A stretch of DNA of 6,798 bases from Bacillota bacterium (GCA_030705745.1 JAUZPT010000162.1:1-6798), one strand, 5' to 3'; shown: positions 1 through 6,782, numbered from the stretch's first letter. The notes: generated by a model not told the origin, from the letters alone. Made by a program: numbers and translations.

Positions 1-331
1 AGTTATTCGTTATTTTATCCAGCTTACTTTGAACTTCGCCCTGCGTTTTGCCATTCACTGTGAATTTCACTTGGCCCTTTTCAGAAACGAACACATCTGC
101 ATCTGGGTATTTTGCAGCAATATTAGTTGTATCGGTTAAATCCTGGGAGTTGACGCCCCCTGTATATACCCTCGCTTCGCCCGTATATCGCTGGCCGCTA
201 TGCCTTACCACATAAATCGCCGATGCAATGATAAGAGCAGTGATGATCGGTATTATGAGAAACCATATCTTCTTGCTCCAAAAATACATTAAATATTCAT
301 ATAATACATATTGCTTTTTTTCCTCAGCCAA
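1..331 (-). CDS. Wzz-like polysaccharide chain-length/export protein, N-terminal part (runs off left edge)
   Basis: The reading frame is open from a TTG codon at 331-329 to the window edge (110 codons plus one base), so the C-terminus is missing. The start is chosen because AGGTGG (plus-strand 344-339) lies 7 bases upstream; the first in-frame ATG (codon 15) falls just before the membrane segment and lacks such a site. The protein begins with a short charged, tyrosine-rich cytoplasmic stretch (residues 1-20), then one strong membrane helix (about 22-42), then an extracellular part with a Y-T-G-E-A-R-V-Y segment near 49-56. This layout is that of Wzz/GNVR-type proteins, which control polysaccharide chain length or act as membrane partners of tyrosine kinases in capsule and exopolysaccharide export. 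The family call rests on topology, this segment and the neighbouring sugar genes, since most of the domain is outside the window. It could be an unrelated single-pass membrane protein. Confidence 0.6.
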   Translation of the reverse strand, partial: MAEEKKQYVLYEYLMYFWSKKIWFLIIPIITALIIASAIYVVRHSGQRYTGEARVYTGGVNSQDLTDTTNIAAKYPDADVFVSEKGQVKFTVNGKTQGEVQSKLDKITNN

Positions 332-423
332 TTGTTATCCACCTATCCTTTGTTTCGCATATTAGTCGACAAAAGCGGCATTTACACCATTTCTGCGCAA
401 ACGACGCCTTAGTTACAAGCAAA

Positions 424-455
424 GAAAACGTCCCCCTTGCAATGGCGACGTTTTC
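424..455 (-). terminator. Intrinsic terminator after the aminotransferase gene
   Basis: Read on the minus strand, a perfect 9-bp stem (GACGTTTTC pairing with GAAAACGTC at 424-432/447-455) closes a 14-base loop and is followed by a T-rich tail (TTTTCTTTG). It starts about 8 bases past the aminotransferase stop codon, and so separates that gene from the downstream Wzz-like gene. Confidence 0.75.
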
Positions 456-463
456 CTTAATTA

Positions 464-1576
464 CTATTTTCCAAAAAACTCGGCTATTTTCGCCACAACA
501 TATTCTTGTTGCTCCGTTTTCAATTCAGGAAACATTGGCAGTGACAGCGCTTCGTTCGCTGCCTTTTCTGCAAGTGGAAGATCTCCTTCTTTGTAGCCCA
601 AGTCCTTGAACACAGGCTGTATGTGAAGCGGAAGTGGATAATAAATCATTGTTGATACTCCCTGCTCCTTCAAGAAAGCCTGCAATTCATCTCTTTTTTC
701 AACGCGGATTGTATATTGATGGAAAACGTGATAATTTCCTTCTACTTCAACAGGAGTCGTGACAGAGTCACCAAGTCTTTCCTGAAGCAGGTGCGTATAC
801 GTTGCAGCCTTTTCGCGGCGAAGCTCACTCCATTTTTCCAAATGCGGGAACTTCACATTCAAGACAGCTGCTTGAAGTTCATCAAGACGGCTGTTGTAGC
901 CAAGTACGTGATGATAGTATTTAGGCTTGCTTCCATGAACACGGATAACGCTGCATTTTTCAGCAACCTGGTCATCATTTGTCACGATCATTCCGCCATC
1001 ACCGTATGCACCAAGGTTTTTTGTAGGGAAGAAGCTGTAAGTAGCTGCAGAACCCATTTCACCAACATTTTTTCCATTTTGTTTCGCACCGATTGCTTGC
1101 GCTGCATCTTCAACAATGGCTAAATTATGTTTTTTGGCGATTTCTGCTAATTTTTTCATATCAGCCATTTGTCCATATAAGTGAACAGGCAGAATTGCTT
1201 TTGTTTTTTCAGTAATAGCTTCTTCAACCTTAAGTGGATCAATATTGAATGTGACAGGATCAATATCAACGTAAACAGGTGTAGCACCTGTACGGACGAT
1301 TGCGCCGCCAGTTGCAAAGAAGGTAAATGCAGTTGTAATAACTTCATCTCCAGGTCCAATTTCTAAAGCCTGAAGAGCAATATGTATAGCGTCACTTCCA
1401 TTACCGCAACCAATCCCGTGTGCAACATTGCTGAATTTCGCAATATCCTGCTCAAGTTTTTTTACATTGCTGCCCAAAATGAATTGAGAAGAGCTCATCA
1501 CTTGGTCCATAACCTCTAGTACTTCTGATCTTAATGTTTGATATTGTTCGCTAAGATCCAGCATAGGAACTTTCAT
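464..1576 (-). CDS. DegT/DnrJ/EryC1/StrS-family sugar-nucleotide aminotransferase (WbpE-like)
   Basis: This is a PLP-dependent, fold-type I enzyme that moves an amino group, normally from glutamate, onto a keto-sugar nucleotide in the cytoplasm. The 370-residue length is typical of the family. Visible landmarks: the phosphate-binding G-N-G-S-D loop (58-62), H-L-Y-G (132-135), E-D-A-A-Q (156-160) with Asp157 expected to contact the pyridine nitrogen, the Schiff-base Lys186 in F-F-P-T-K-N-L-G followed by Y-G-D-G-G (191-195), and Y-N-S-R-L-D-E-L-Q-A-A (227-237). The segment I-Y-Y-P-L-P-L-H-I-Q (311-320) resembles the WbpE/WlbC branch, which aminates 3-keto-uronic acid UDP-sugars; that substrate is inference, and a 4-keto substrate is possible. 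GGAGGT (1588-1583) lies 6 bases before the ATG. A terminator follows directly, so the gene looks monocistronic. The likely role is an amino sugar for a surface glycan. The general function is firm; the exact sugar is not. Confidence 0.93.
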   Translation of the reverse strand: MKVPMLDLSEQYQTLRSEVLEVMDQVMSSSQFILGSNVKKLEQDIAKFSNVAHGIGCGNGSDAIHIALQALEIGPGDEVITTAFTFFATGGAIVRTGATPVYVDIDPVTFNIDPLKVEEAITEKTKAILPVHLYGQMADMKKLAEIAKKHNLAIVEDAAQAIGAKQNGKNVGEMGSAATYSFFPTKNLGAYGDGGMIVTNDDQVAEKCSVIRVHGSKPKYYHHVLGYNSRLDELQAAVLNVKFPHLEKWSELRREKAATYTHLLQERLGDSVTTPVEVEGNYHVFHQYTIRVEKRDELQAFLKEQGVSTMIYYPLPLHIQPVFKDLGYKEGDLPLAEKAANEALSLPMFPELKTEQQEYVVAKIAEFFGK

Positions 1577-1629
1577 CGGTCTACCTCCAAAAATGTGAAA
1601 TCAAATATAAATACTTTAAAACACGCTCT

Positions 1630-1656
1630 AGTTTACCATACTTCAACAATTTACAA
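1630..1656 (-). promoter_or_regulatory. Candidate promoter of the aminotransferase gene
   Basis: On the minus strand an extended -10 element TGGTAAACT (hexamer at 1635-1630) sits 15 bases downstream of TTGTAA (1656-1651). The 15-base spacer is short of the usual 16-18, so the extended -10 would have to carry the recognition. Initiation would give a 5' leader of about 45-50 bases. An inverted repeat, ATACTT-N12-AAGTAT, overlaps the spacer. Confidence 0.3.
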
Positions 1657-1795
1657 AGTATAGAATGTGACAAAATTAGTATAAGTTTTTAAACGAAAAA
1701 TTAACAGCAAAAGCCCAAAATATTTTCCGCTTTTTTCATTCTTGCATAAGTAAATAAAAAAGGGAAACAATAACCCCAGAAAAAATCAAAAAAAG

Positions 1796-1838
1796 AAAGC
1801 TGGCCGCAGCGCGTTACACTTTGCCACGGCTCAGCTTT
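1796..1838 (-). terminator. Intrinsic terminator after tagO, possibly bidirectional
   Basis: AAAGCTG-GCCG at 1796-1806 pairs with CGGC-T-CAGCTTT at 1827-1838, giving an 11-bp stem with a single bulged T and a loop of about 20 bases. On the minus strand it is followed by a T-rich run (complement of the A-rich stretch 1780-1794), about 100 bases beyond the tagO stop. On the plus strand the stem also ends in TTTTTTT, so it could stop transcription both ways. Confidence 0.75.
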
Positions 1839-1934
1839 TTTATCATTTGTACCCTTGTCCCTTTACCGAAAAATTTGTTGCATTTTTCTTTAATAACATT
1901 TGTATCATTATCATCCCACAAATGGTTAGGTTTA

Positions 1935-3014
1935 TTAAGAACGTTGTCTTCCTACAGGCCTCTTAGCAGTAAGTTTCTTAAAAAGGGTTAGTATTGGTTT
2001 ATATTTCACATGGACGATTCCAATCACTTCGGCAAGAACCTCAGTTATGACCAGCAGGCCGAAGATGATGAAAATGGAACCCCATAACGTCGATTTGGAT
2101 AAAAGAACAGCGCTCGCGCTAAAAAGGATTCCAAACGCATAAATGGCCAAAACCGTTTTTCTATGCGAGAGCCCAAGCGCAAGAAGCCTATGGTGCAAAT
2201 GCGATTTATCCGGAGCGGATATTGGTTTTTTATTTGCGATCCTTCGAATGATGGCGAAGGTTGTATCAAATACCGGAACACCGAGAATTATCACGGGAAC
2301 CAAGAAACTGAACAGCGTCACGCTTTTGTATAAGCCCAAAAGCGACAAAATTGAAATCGAATATCCGAGGAACAGTGCCCCGGTATCACCCATGAAAATT
2401 TTCGCCGGGTGAAAATTGTAAAACAGGAATCCAAGAATACTGCCAAGCAGGATTAGTGAAAGCGTAAAAATCAACATTTTCCCTGCCAAGAGCGCCATGA
2501 TTCCAATGGTTGCAATTCCGATGGCGGAAACTCCTGACGAAAGCCCGTCCAGACCATCAATCAAATTGATTGCATTTGTGATGGCGACAATCCAGAAGAT
2601 CGTGATCGGATAACTCCAAATTCCTAAATAAAAAGCGCCAACGTACGGTATTCTAACAAGATCAATTTTCAATCCGCTTGCCAAGATCAACGATGCGACA
2701 ATTAACTGCCCGGCAAACTTTGTTTTCGCTGAAAGTTCATATTTATCATCGAAAATTCCGATGAGGATTATTAAGATCGCACCGATACTAATGGTGTTTA
2801 CTTTTTGGTCGTACAGTCCGCCCACCAAATACCCGGCGATTACGCCAATAAAAATAGCTAATCCACCAAGCCTTGGCATGATTTTTTGATGAACTTTACG
2901 TTCATTTGGTTTATCAATGGCACCAAACCATACGGCAAACTTAATCACAAGTGGCGTGAGGATCAAGACAGTAATCAGTGCTGCAAAAAATGCCAGAATT
3001 GCTTGAATATACAT
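1935..3014 (-). CDS. tagO: TagO/WecA-type undecaprenyl-phosphate GlcNAc-1-phosphate transferase
   Basis: This polytopic membrane enzyme transfers a sugar-1-phosphate, expected to be GlcNAc-1-P from UDP-GlcNAc, onto undecaprenyl phosphate at the cytoplasmic face. It is the first step of wall teichoic acid, teichuronic acid or secondary wall polysaccharide synthesis. The 359-residue length fits the family. Signatures: D-K-P-N-x-R-K-V-H (34-42), the catalytic Asp pair D89-D90, N-A-I-N-L-I-D-G-L-D-G-L (147-158), F-M-G-D-T-G (207-212) and the H-L-H-H-R motif (272-276). About ten or eleven hydrophobic helices span the chain and the C-terminus is basic (K-K-L-T-A-K-R). The ATG is preceded by AAGGTGA (3027-3021) with a 6-base gap. 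The gene is divergent from secA2 and has its own promoter and terminator. MraY is excluded by the I-P-R-L-G-G-type N-terminal motif and the WecA-type H-x-H-H-R loop. Which polymer it primes here cannot be told from the window. Confidence 0.94.
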   Translation of the reverse strand: MYIQAILAFFAALITVLILTPLVIKFAVWFGAIDKPNERKVHQKIMPRLGGLAIFIGVIAGYLVGGLYDQKVNTISIGAILIILIGIFDDKYELSAKTKFAGQLIVASLILASGLKIDLVRIPYVGAFYLGIWSYPITIFWIVAITNAINLIDGLDGLSSGVSAIGIATIGIMALLAGKMLIFTLSLILLGSILGFLFYNFHPAKIFMGDTGALFLGYSISILSLLGLYKSVTLFSFLVPVIILGVPVFDTTFAIIRRIANKKPISAPDKSHLHHRLLALGLSHRKTVLAIYAFGILFSASAVLLSKSTLWGSIFIIFGLLVITEVLAEVIGIVHVKYKPILTLFKKLTAKRPVGRQRS

Positions 3015-3064
3015 TCATCATCACCTTTTTGAGAGGTTAGTTTCATCATTTCCCAATCATTCAT

Positions 3065-3092
3065 ATCGTAACACATATCTTTTTTTAAGCAA
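3065..3092 (-). promoter_or_regulatory. Probable tagO promoter
   Basis: Read on the minus strand, TTGCTT (3092-3087) is separated by 16 bases from TACGAT (3070-3065). The -10 is preceded by TGT, making an extended -10 (TGnTACGAT). The spacer is A-rich. Transcription would start near 3058, leaving a leader of about 45 bases before the tagO ATG. It looks like a vegetative sigma-A type promoter, with a moderate -35 (3 of 6 matches). Confidence 0.5.
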
Positions 3093-3307
3093 CGATTTTT
3101 TATTTGGAATGCATGAAAAAAATATGGTAGGGAAACTTATGTGAAAAAGTACCTACACAGATCAAATCCTCTCCTTACTTACCCACTCATATACCATTTA
3201 AACCTTTCTTTATCCTTCCTTTTAGACGACACTATCCTGCAAAAGGTTACACTTAATTTATGGAATATTATCCCATGTTTTCAAATCAACCCATTCCTGG
3301 TTCTGTA

Positions 3308-3316
3308 TGTTATAAT
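3308..3316 (+). promoter_or_regulatory. secA2-slaP operon promoter (extended -10)
   Basis: TG-T-TATAAT at 3308-3316 is a perfect extended -10 element. No good -35 is found 16-18 bases upstream, as is common for extended -10 promoters. The start site is predicted near 3323, giving a leader of about 37 bases before the secA2 ATG at 3360. Its position inside the longer in-frame open stretch argues that the true secA2 start lies downstream of it. Confidence 0.6.
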
Positions 3317-3343
3317 TTGGCTAGACAATTATTTACACGAAAC

Positions 3344-3348
3344 AGGAG
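3344..3348 (+). promoter_or_regulatory. Ribosome binding site that sets the secA2 start
   Basis: AGGAG lies 11 bases before the ATG at 3360. The spacing is slightly long, but no other in-frame start near the SecA homology has a comparable site, and the -10 element lies just upstream. Confidence 0.6.
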
Positions 3349-3359
3349 CGAACCATACA

Positions 3360-5735
3360 ATGTTAACAAAAGTTAAAATGCTTTTTAGCGATAGTTCACG
3401 TGAGATTAAGCGCTTATCCAAAAGCGTAAATGAAATAAATCAACTTGAAAAACAGTTCGAATGTCTTACAGATGAAGAATTGAAAAATAAAACGGCTCTC
3501 TTTATGGAAGAATTGCAAAACGGCAAGACAATCGAAGACATTAAAATAGAAGCATTTGCCGTTGTCCGGGAAGCGTCCAAACGCGTGCTAGGCCTACGGC
3601 ATTTTGACGTCCAGCTCATCGGAGGCCTTGTGCTGCATGAAGGCAGCATTGCCGAGATGCAGACAGGTGAAGGAAAAACGTTGGTCTCCACCCTGCCAAG
3701 TTATCTTCACGCGCTTGAAAATAACGGTGTACATATTATTACCGCGAATGAATATTTGGCGCGCCGCGATTACGAGCAAATGGGAAAAATCCATGAATTC
3801 CTTGGCCTTAACGTAGGACTTAATATACCTGGAATATCTCCTGAAGAAAAAAAGGAAGCATATGCAGCCCATATTACCTATGGAACAGGCAATGAATTCG
3901 GTTTTGATTATTTACGGGACAATATGGTAAATGATATCAATCAAAAAGTACAGCGGATGCATCACTACGCAATCGTGGACGAAGTCGACAGCATTTTGAT
4001 CGACGAAGCGAGGACGCCGCTCATCATCGCCAATAAATCGAGCAACGGTGCCGACCTTTTCTATATTTCAGCCGAGCTGATGAAAAGCTTTAAGGAAGAT
4101 GTCGACTACGAATTATTTGCTGAAACAAAACAGGTTTATTTGAAGGATGAAGGTGCGTTTAAAATTGAAAATGCATTCGGAATTGAAAATCTGTATGATG
4201 CCGAACATCAGGACCTTTTACATAATGTTACCCAATCATTAAAAGCATCCGCCATCATGAAAAAAGATGTCGACTATATTGTCAAAGACAGCAAAATCCT
4301 TCTTATTGATAAGTTCACCGGACGAATCATGGAGGGCCGCACGTTCAGCGAGGGCTTACACCAGGCTCTTGAAGCGAAGGAAGCACTTCCTATCAGTGAT
4401 GAAAACGAAACACAGGCGACGATTACCATCCAAAATTATTTCAGGATGTATGAAGGACTCGCAGGCATGACGGGAAGCGCCACGCCGTCAAAAGAAGAAT
4501 TTTCAAGCACATATCATCTCCACGTCGTATCGGTTCCACCGAACAAACCAGTTCAGCGGATTGACCAGGATGAGTTAATTTACATATCGAAGGAATTGAA
4601 GGTTAACCGAATTCTTCACGAAGTGGAAAAGATGAATAAAATCGGCCGGCCGGTTCTCATCGGAACCACGTCCATCGAACAATCTGAAACCCTTTCACTC
4701 GACCTTCAAAAAAGAGGGATTAAACACGAAATTTTGAATGCAAAGACGGAAGAGGACGAAGCGAGCATTATTGCCAATGCCGGGCAAAAAGGAAAAGTGA
4801 TGCTTGCCACGAATATGGCAGGCCGTGGAACAGATATTGCACTTGATGACGATGTAAAAGCTTTAGGCGGACTTCATATCATCGGAACGGAGCGGCACGA
4901 AAGCTTCCGTATCGATATGCAATTGAGAGGGCGCGCGGGCAGGCAAGGCGACCCTGGTTCAACCATTTTCATCATTTCGTTGGAGGACGATTTATTCATC
5001 CACTATGATAAGGAAGAAATGGATAAGTACAAAAAGAAAATGAAGGCGAATGAGGAAGGGCTTATCGTCAATCCTGATCCAAGTAAATTTGTTTTTAAAG
5101 TCCAGCAAACCGTGGAATATGCCCATCACTCCTCACGAACCCACTTATTAAAGCTCGACAATGTTCTGGACAGCCAAAGCAAGGTCATTTATTCAATGCG
5201 CGATCGAGTGTTGAAATCAGAGGTAACCGATACATTCCCTGAAGTTGCAGGATATATTAAAAATTATATTTTACAAACGATTAGCAAATATTGCATAGAA
5301 GCCATTCCCTCTGGCGAATGGAATCTCAAAGGCTTGCTCGAGGAACTAAGCTTTGTTTTTATCGAACACTCGATTGTTCAAGAGGATCTTGAAGACCGGG
5401 CAATTGATGAAATTACCGAGCTGTTTTTGGAACAGTACACAAAGCTCGAAAAACAAATTCTTTCGCTGCAAAACGATGAAGTGCTTGGTGGGCAATTAAA
5501 ACAATTTTTACTCCAGGTAATCGATACAAACTGGATCCAGCATCTTGATTTATTGTCACAAATCAAGGACGGAATTCACTTGCGAGGCTACGGACAGGAA
5601 GATCCATACCGCACATTTGAAAAAGAAGCGCTTGATGAATTTAATCAACTTATGTATGAAATTGAATCAGGCGTCAGCATCCGCTTCATCGAATATATTA
5701 AAAGTCAGTACGAGTTTGAGCCAGAAAGAGATTAG
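3360..5735 (+). CDS. secA2: Accessory Sec translocase ATPase SecA2
   Basis: This cytoplasmic/membrane-peripheral motor ATPase pushes a subset of proteins through the Sec channel. At 791 residues it is shorter than housekeeping SecA (about 840). Landmarks: Walker A Q-T-G-E-G-K-T (101-107), Walker B D-E-V-D (207-210) followed by the [11 protein letters not shown] SecA signature, M-T-G-S-A (370-374), G-T-T-S (435-438), N-M-A-G-R-G-T-D-I (485-493), the arginine-finger motif [12 protein letters not shown] (522-533), and a C-terminal scaffold/wing part with N-W (724-725) and L-R-G-Y-G-Q-x-D-P (741-749). It ends at Asp791 with no zinc-binding C-x-C tail; only two cysteines are present (35, 645). The absent tail, the shorter length and the downstream slaP mark it as SecA2 rather than SecA1. 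In B. anthracis this pair exports S-layer proteins Sap and EA1; the substrates here are inferred. The start is set by AGGAG and the promoter at 3308-3316. slaP follows after 14 bases. Confidence 0.94.
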   Translation: MLTKVKMLFSDSSREIKRLSKSVNEINQLEKQFECLTDEELKNKTALFMEELQNGKTIEDIKIEAFAVVREASKRVLGLRHFDVQLIGGLVLHEGSIAEMQTGEGKTLVSTLPSYLHALENNGVHIITANEYLARRDYEQMGKIHEFLGLNVGLNIPGISPEEKKEAYAAHITYGTGNEFGFDYLRDNMVNDINQKVQRMHHYAIVDEVDSILIDEARTPLIIANKSSNGADLFYISAELMKSFKEDVDYELFAETKQVYLKDEGAFKIENAFGIENLYDAEHQDLLHNVTQSLKASAIMKKDVDYIVKDSKILLIDKFTGRIMEGRTFSEGLHQALEAKEALPISDENETQATITIQNYFRMYEGLAGMTGSATPSKEEFSSTYHLHVVSVPPNKPVQRIDQDELIYISKELKVNRILHEVEKMNKIGRPVLIGTTSIEQSETLSLDLQKRGIKHEILNAKTEEDEASIIANAGQKGKVMLATNMAGRGTDIALDDDVKALGGLHIIGTERHESFRIDMQLRGRAGRQGDPGSTIFIISLEDDLFIHYDKEEMDKYKKKMKANEEGLIVNPDPSKFVFKVQQTVEYAHHSSRTHLLKLDNVLDSQSKVIYSMRDRVLKSEVTDTFPEVAGYIKNYILQTISKYCIEAIPSGEWNLKGLLEELSFVFIEHSIVQEDLEDRAIDEITELFLEQYTKLEKQILSLQNDEVLGGQLKQFLLQVIDTNWIQHLDLLSQIKDGIHLRGYGQEDPYRTFEKEALDEFNQLMYEIESGVSIRFIEYIKSQYEFEPERD

Positions 5736-5740
5736 GGGGA
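5734..5740 (+). promoter_or_regulatory. slaP ribosome binding site overlapping the secA2 stop codon
   Basis: AGGGGGA shares its first two bases with the end of the secA2 TAG stop (5733-5735) and lies 9 bases before the slaP ATG. Ribosomes finishing secA2 would reach the slaP start directly, so coupled translation and matched dosage of the two proteins are plausible. Confidence 0.65.
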
Positions 5741-5749
5741 AGAGTATTT

Positions 5750-6652
5750 ATGGCTTTATTTAAAAAGAAAAATAAAGAGGAAACAATAATTGGGCAAAAT
5801 GGGGTCCCAAATACTTCAACCCAGTCCGAAAATTCAGGAAAAGTAAAAACTACCCTTATTTTTAGTCCAGACTGGGAGCTTTCAAATCAAGAAAAGTATG
5901 TATATATGTACAAACATCAGCAATTGCCATTATTAGATGAAAATCAATTTTCGATAAAAGGAATAAAACTTCTTCCATATGATGGAGGATTCGTAATAGT
6001 CGCTTTATTAAGAAACACGCTACCAAGAGCAATCCGTTTCGATAGCATTGATCTTATACTCCTAGATGAGGAGGGAAAGACCGTTGCCAAAAAACAATTT
6101 GAAATGGACAGTCTTGGTGATTTCCCACCTTTCAGCTGTATGCCATGGCGTTTCCTTTTTACCGACGAAGACAAGTTGTCCGAAACTATACCCGCGGAAG
6201 GCTGGAGCATTGCTTTTCAATTGGCTCAGTCTTCATCTAAACGTGCCCATCTCCTTGATTTGGACGAAAACTGGGATCAACAACTTTCCCCCGTTCAGAA
6301 AGACCAATTGGAACAACTTGTCGCCGGATTACCCGCTATTTCTGCAGACGATATCAATTTCATGGGTCTTGAAGCAAATTTTACCGAAACAGAGGATTTG
6401 GCTGTGACAGTCCTTATTCGAAATGGCCGTTTACAATCACTTGATTTGGAGCAAATTCTTTTAACCGTTGAAGATGCTGCAGGAGATATAGTTTGCCAGG
6501 GAAACTTCACGTTAGATAATTTCACAGTAAAACCGAACTCGACCAGACCATGGACGTTCCTATTTCCCAACGAAATCGTAATGAAGAGCAACCCGGATCT
6601 TTCGATGTGGAAAATCTATTCACCTTCTCAGCAGGAAAAGGTGGAAAGCTAA
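5750..6652 (+). CDS. slaP: Accessory Sec system S-layer assembly protein SlaP (two SLAP repeats)
   Basis: This 300-residue protein has no signal peptide and no membrane helix, so it is expected to be cytoplasmic or peripheral to the membrane. A lysine-rich start (A-L-F-K-K-K-N-K) and a polar linker (to about 34) lead into two divergent copies of one domain, at about 35-158 and 167-291. They match in W42/W175, G71/G206, L-R-N (87-89)/I-R-N (223-225), D-E-E-G/D-A-A-G (106-109/242-245), F-x-x-D (117-120/253-256) and P-W-x-F-L-F (132-137/267-272), with a constant offset of 133-136 residues. This duplicated form beside secA2 is the hallmark of the S-layer assembly family. In B. anthracis SlaP is needed with SecA2 for efficient S-layer protein secretion; how it acts (chaperone, targeting factor or adaptor) is unsettled. 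The gene shares the secA2 promoter and is followed by a terminator. The family call is strong; the partners are inferred. Confidence 0.9.
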   Translation: MALFKKKNKEETIIGQNGVPNTSTQSENSGKVKTTLIFSPDWELSNQEKYVYMYKHQQLPLLDENQFSIKGIKLLPYDGGFVIVALLRNTLPRAIRFDSIDLILLDEEGKTVAKKQFEMDSLGDFPPFSCMPWRFLFTDEDKLSETIPAEGWSIAFQLAQSSSKRAHLLDLDENWDQQLSPVQKDQLEQLVAGLPAISADDINFMGLEANFTETEDLAVTVLIRNGRLQSLDLEQILLTVEDAAGDIVCQGNFTLDNFTVKPNSTRPWTFLFPNEIVMKSNPDLSMWKIYSPSQQEKVES

Positions 6653-6656
6653 CTTA

Positions 6657-6693
6657 CATACTATACAAAGTATGCCCGTTTCTTTTGGAACGG
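6657..6693 (+). repeat. Two small hairpins in the slaP 3' region
   Basis: CATACT-atacaa-AGTATG (6657-6674, 6-bp stem) and CCGTT-N8-AACGG (6676-6693, 5-bp stem) lie back to back between the slaP stop and its main terminator. Neither has its own T-run, so they are not terminators by themselves. They may stabilise the 3' end of the mRNA or be chance structures. Confidence 0.35.
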
Positions 6694-6696
6694 TCA

Positions 6697-6732
6697 GGCT
6701 GTCGAAAAATATTCGACAGCCTTTTATTTTGT
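6697..6732 (+). terminator. Strong intrinsic terminator of the secA2-slaP operon
   Basis: A perfect 10-bp stem, GGCTGTCGAA (6697-6706) with TTCGACAGCC (6712-6721), closes a 5-base loop and runs into a T-rich tail (TTTTATTTTGT). It lies 45 bases after the slaP stop and closes the two-gene unit. Confidence 0.92.
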
Positions 6733-6765
6733 TTATTTTCTTTAACAAATCACCGCGTTAATATG

Positions 6766-6782
6766 TACTAATATTATTAGTA
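6766..6782. repeat. 17-base near-perfect palindrome at the right edge
   Basis: TACTAATA-t-TATTAGTA is an 8-bp inverted repeat around one central base, located past the slaP terminator and so upstream of whatever lies to the right. Its form suits a dimeric helix-turn-helix regulator or a promoter region of the next gene. With only A/T-rich arms it could also be chance. Confidence 0.4.

Larger units (their letters stand above)
1577..1934. other. Intergenic region between tagO and the aminotransferase gene
   Basis: This 358-base AT-rich gap contains no convincing gene on either strand. Its left part (1577-1661) holds the ribosome binding site, a weak candidate promoter and an inverted repeat, all for the minus-strand aminotransferase. 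Its centre (1796-1838) holds the tagO terminator. In the stretches 1662-1795 and 1842-1934 I see nothing beyond AT-rich leader and trailer sequence. Confidence 0.7.
3015..3359. other. Divergent tagO-secA2 intergenic region
   Basis: This 345-base AT-rich gap holds the tagO ribosome binding site and promoter on the left (3021-3092) and the secA2 promoter and ribosome binding site on the right (3308-3348). The middle (3093-3300) has a pyrimidine-rich stretch around 3163-3226 but no convincing hairpin, riboswitch or small gene. A plus-strand frame in phase with secA2 stays open back to a GTG at 3141, but I regard it as non-coding (see findings). Confidence 0.75.

Noticed and set aside
359..364. 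TAATAT on the minus strand as a -10 for the Wzz-like gene
   Set aside because: The hexamer fits and is suitably placed, but no -35 or extended -10 accompanies it, so I did not call a promoter.
716..1123. Plus-strand open frame of 135 codons inside the aminotransferase gene
   Set aside because: It lies fully antisense to a well-supported gene, has no recognisable domain and no good ribosome binding site; it is a shadow of the true reading frame.
1903..1914. Fur-box-like half site (TGATAATGATA on the minus strand)
   Set aside because: Only one arm fits the 7-1-7 pattern, the second arm is poor, and the site lies downstream of tagO where no promoter is expected.
3163..3226. Pyrimidine-rich stretch in the tagO-secA2 gap as a riboswitch or small RNA
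   Set aside because: I found no stable stem or known riboswitch core, and the predicted secA2 transcript starts downstream of it.
3141..3359. A separate small membrane-protein gene upstream of secA2
   Set aside because: The GTG start has no convincing ribosome binding site, there is no stop before secA2, and the secA2 promoter lies within the stretch.
6550..6771. Plus-strand open frame of 73 codons overlapping the slaP end
   Set aside because: It begins inside slaP in another frame and runs through the terminator hairpin, so it is not a gene.
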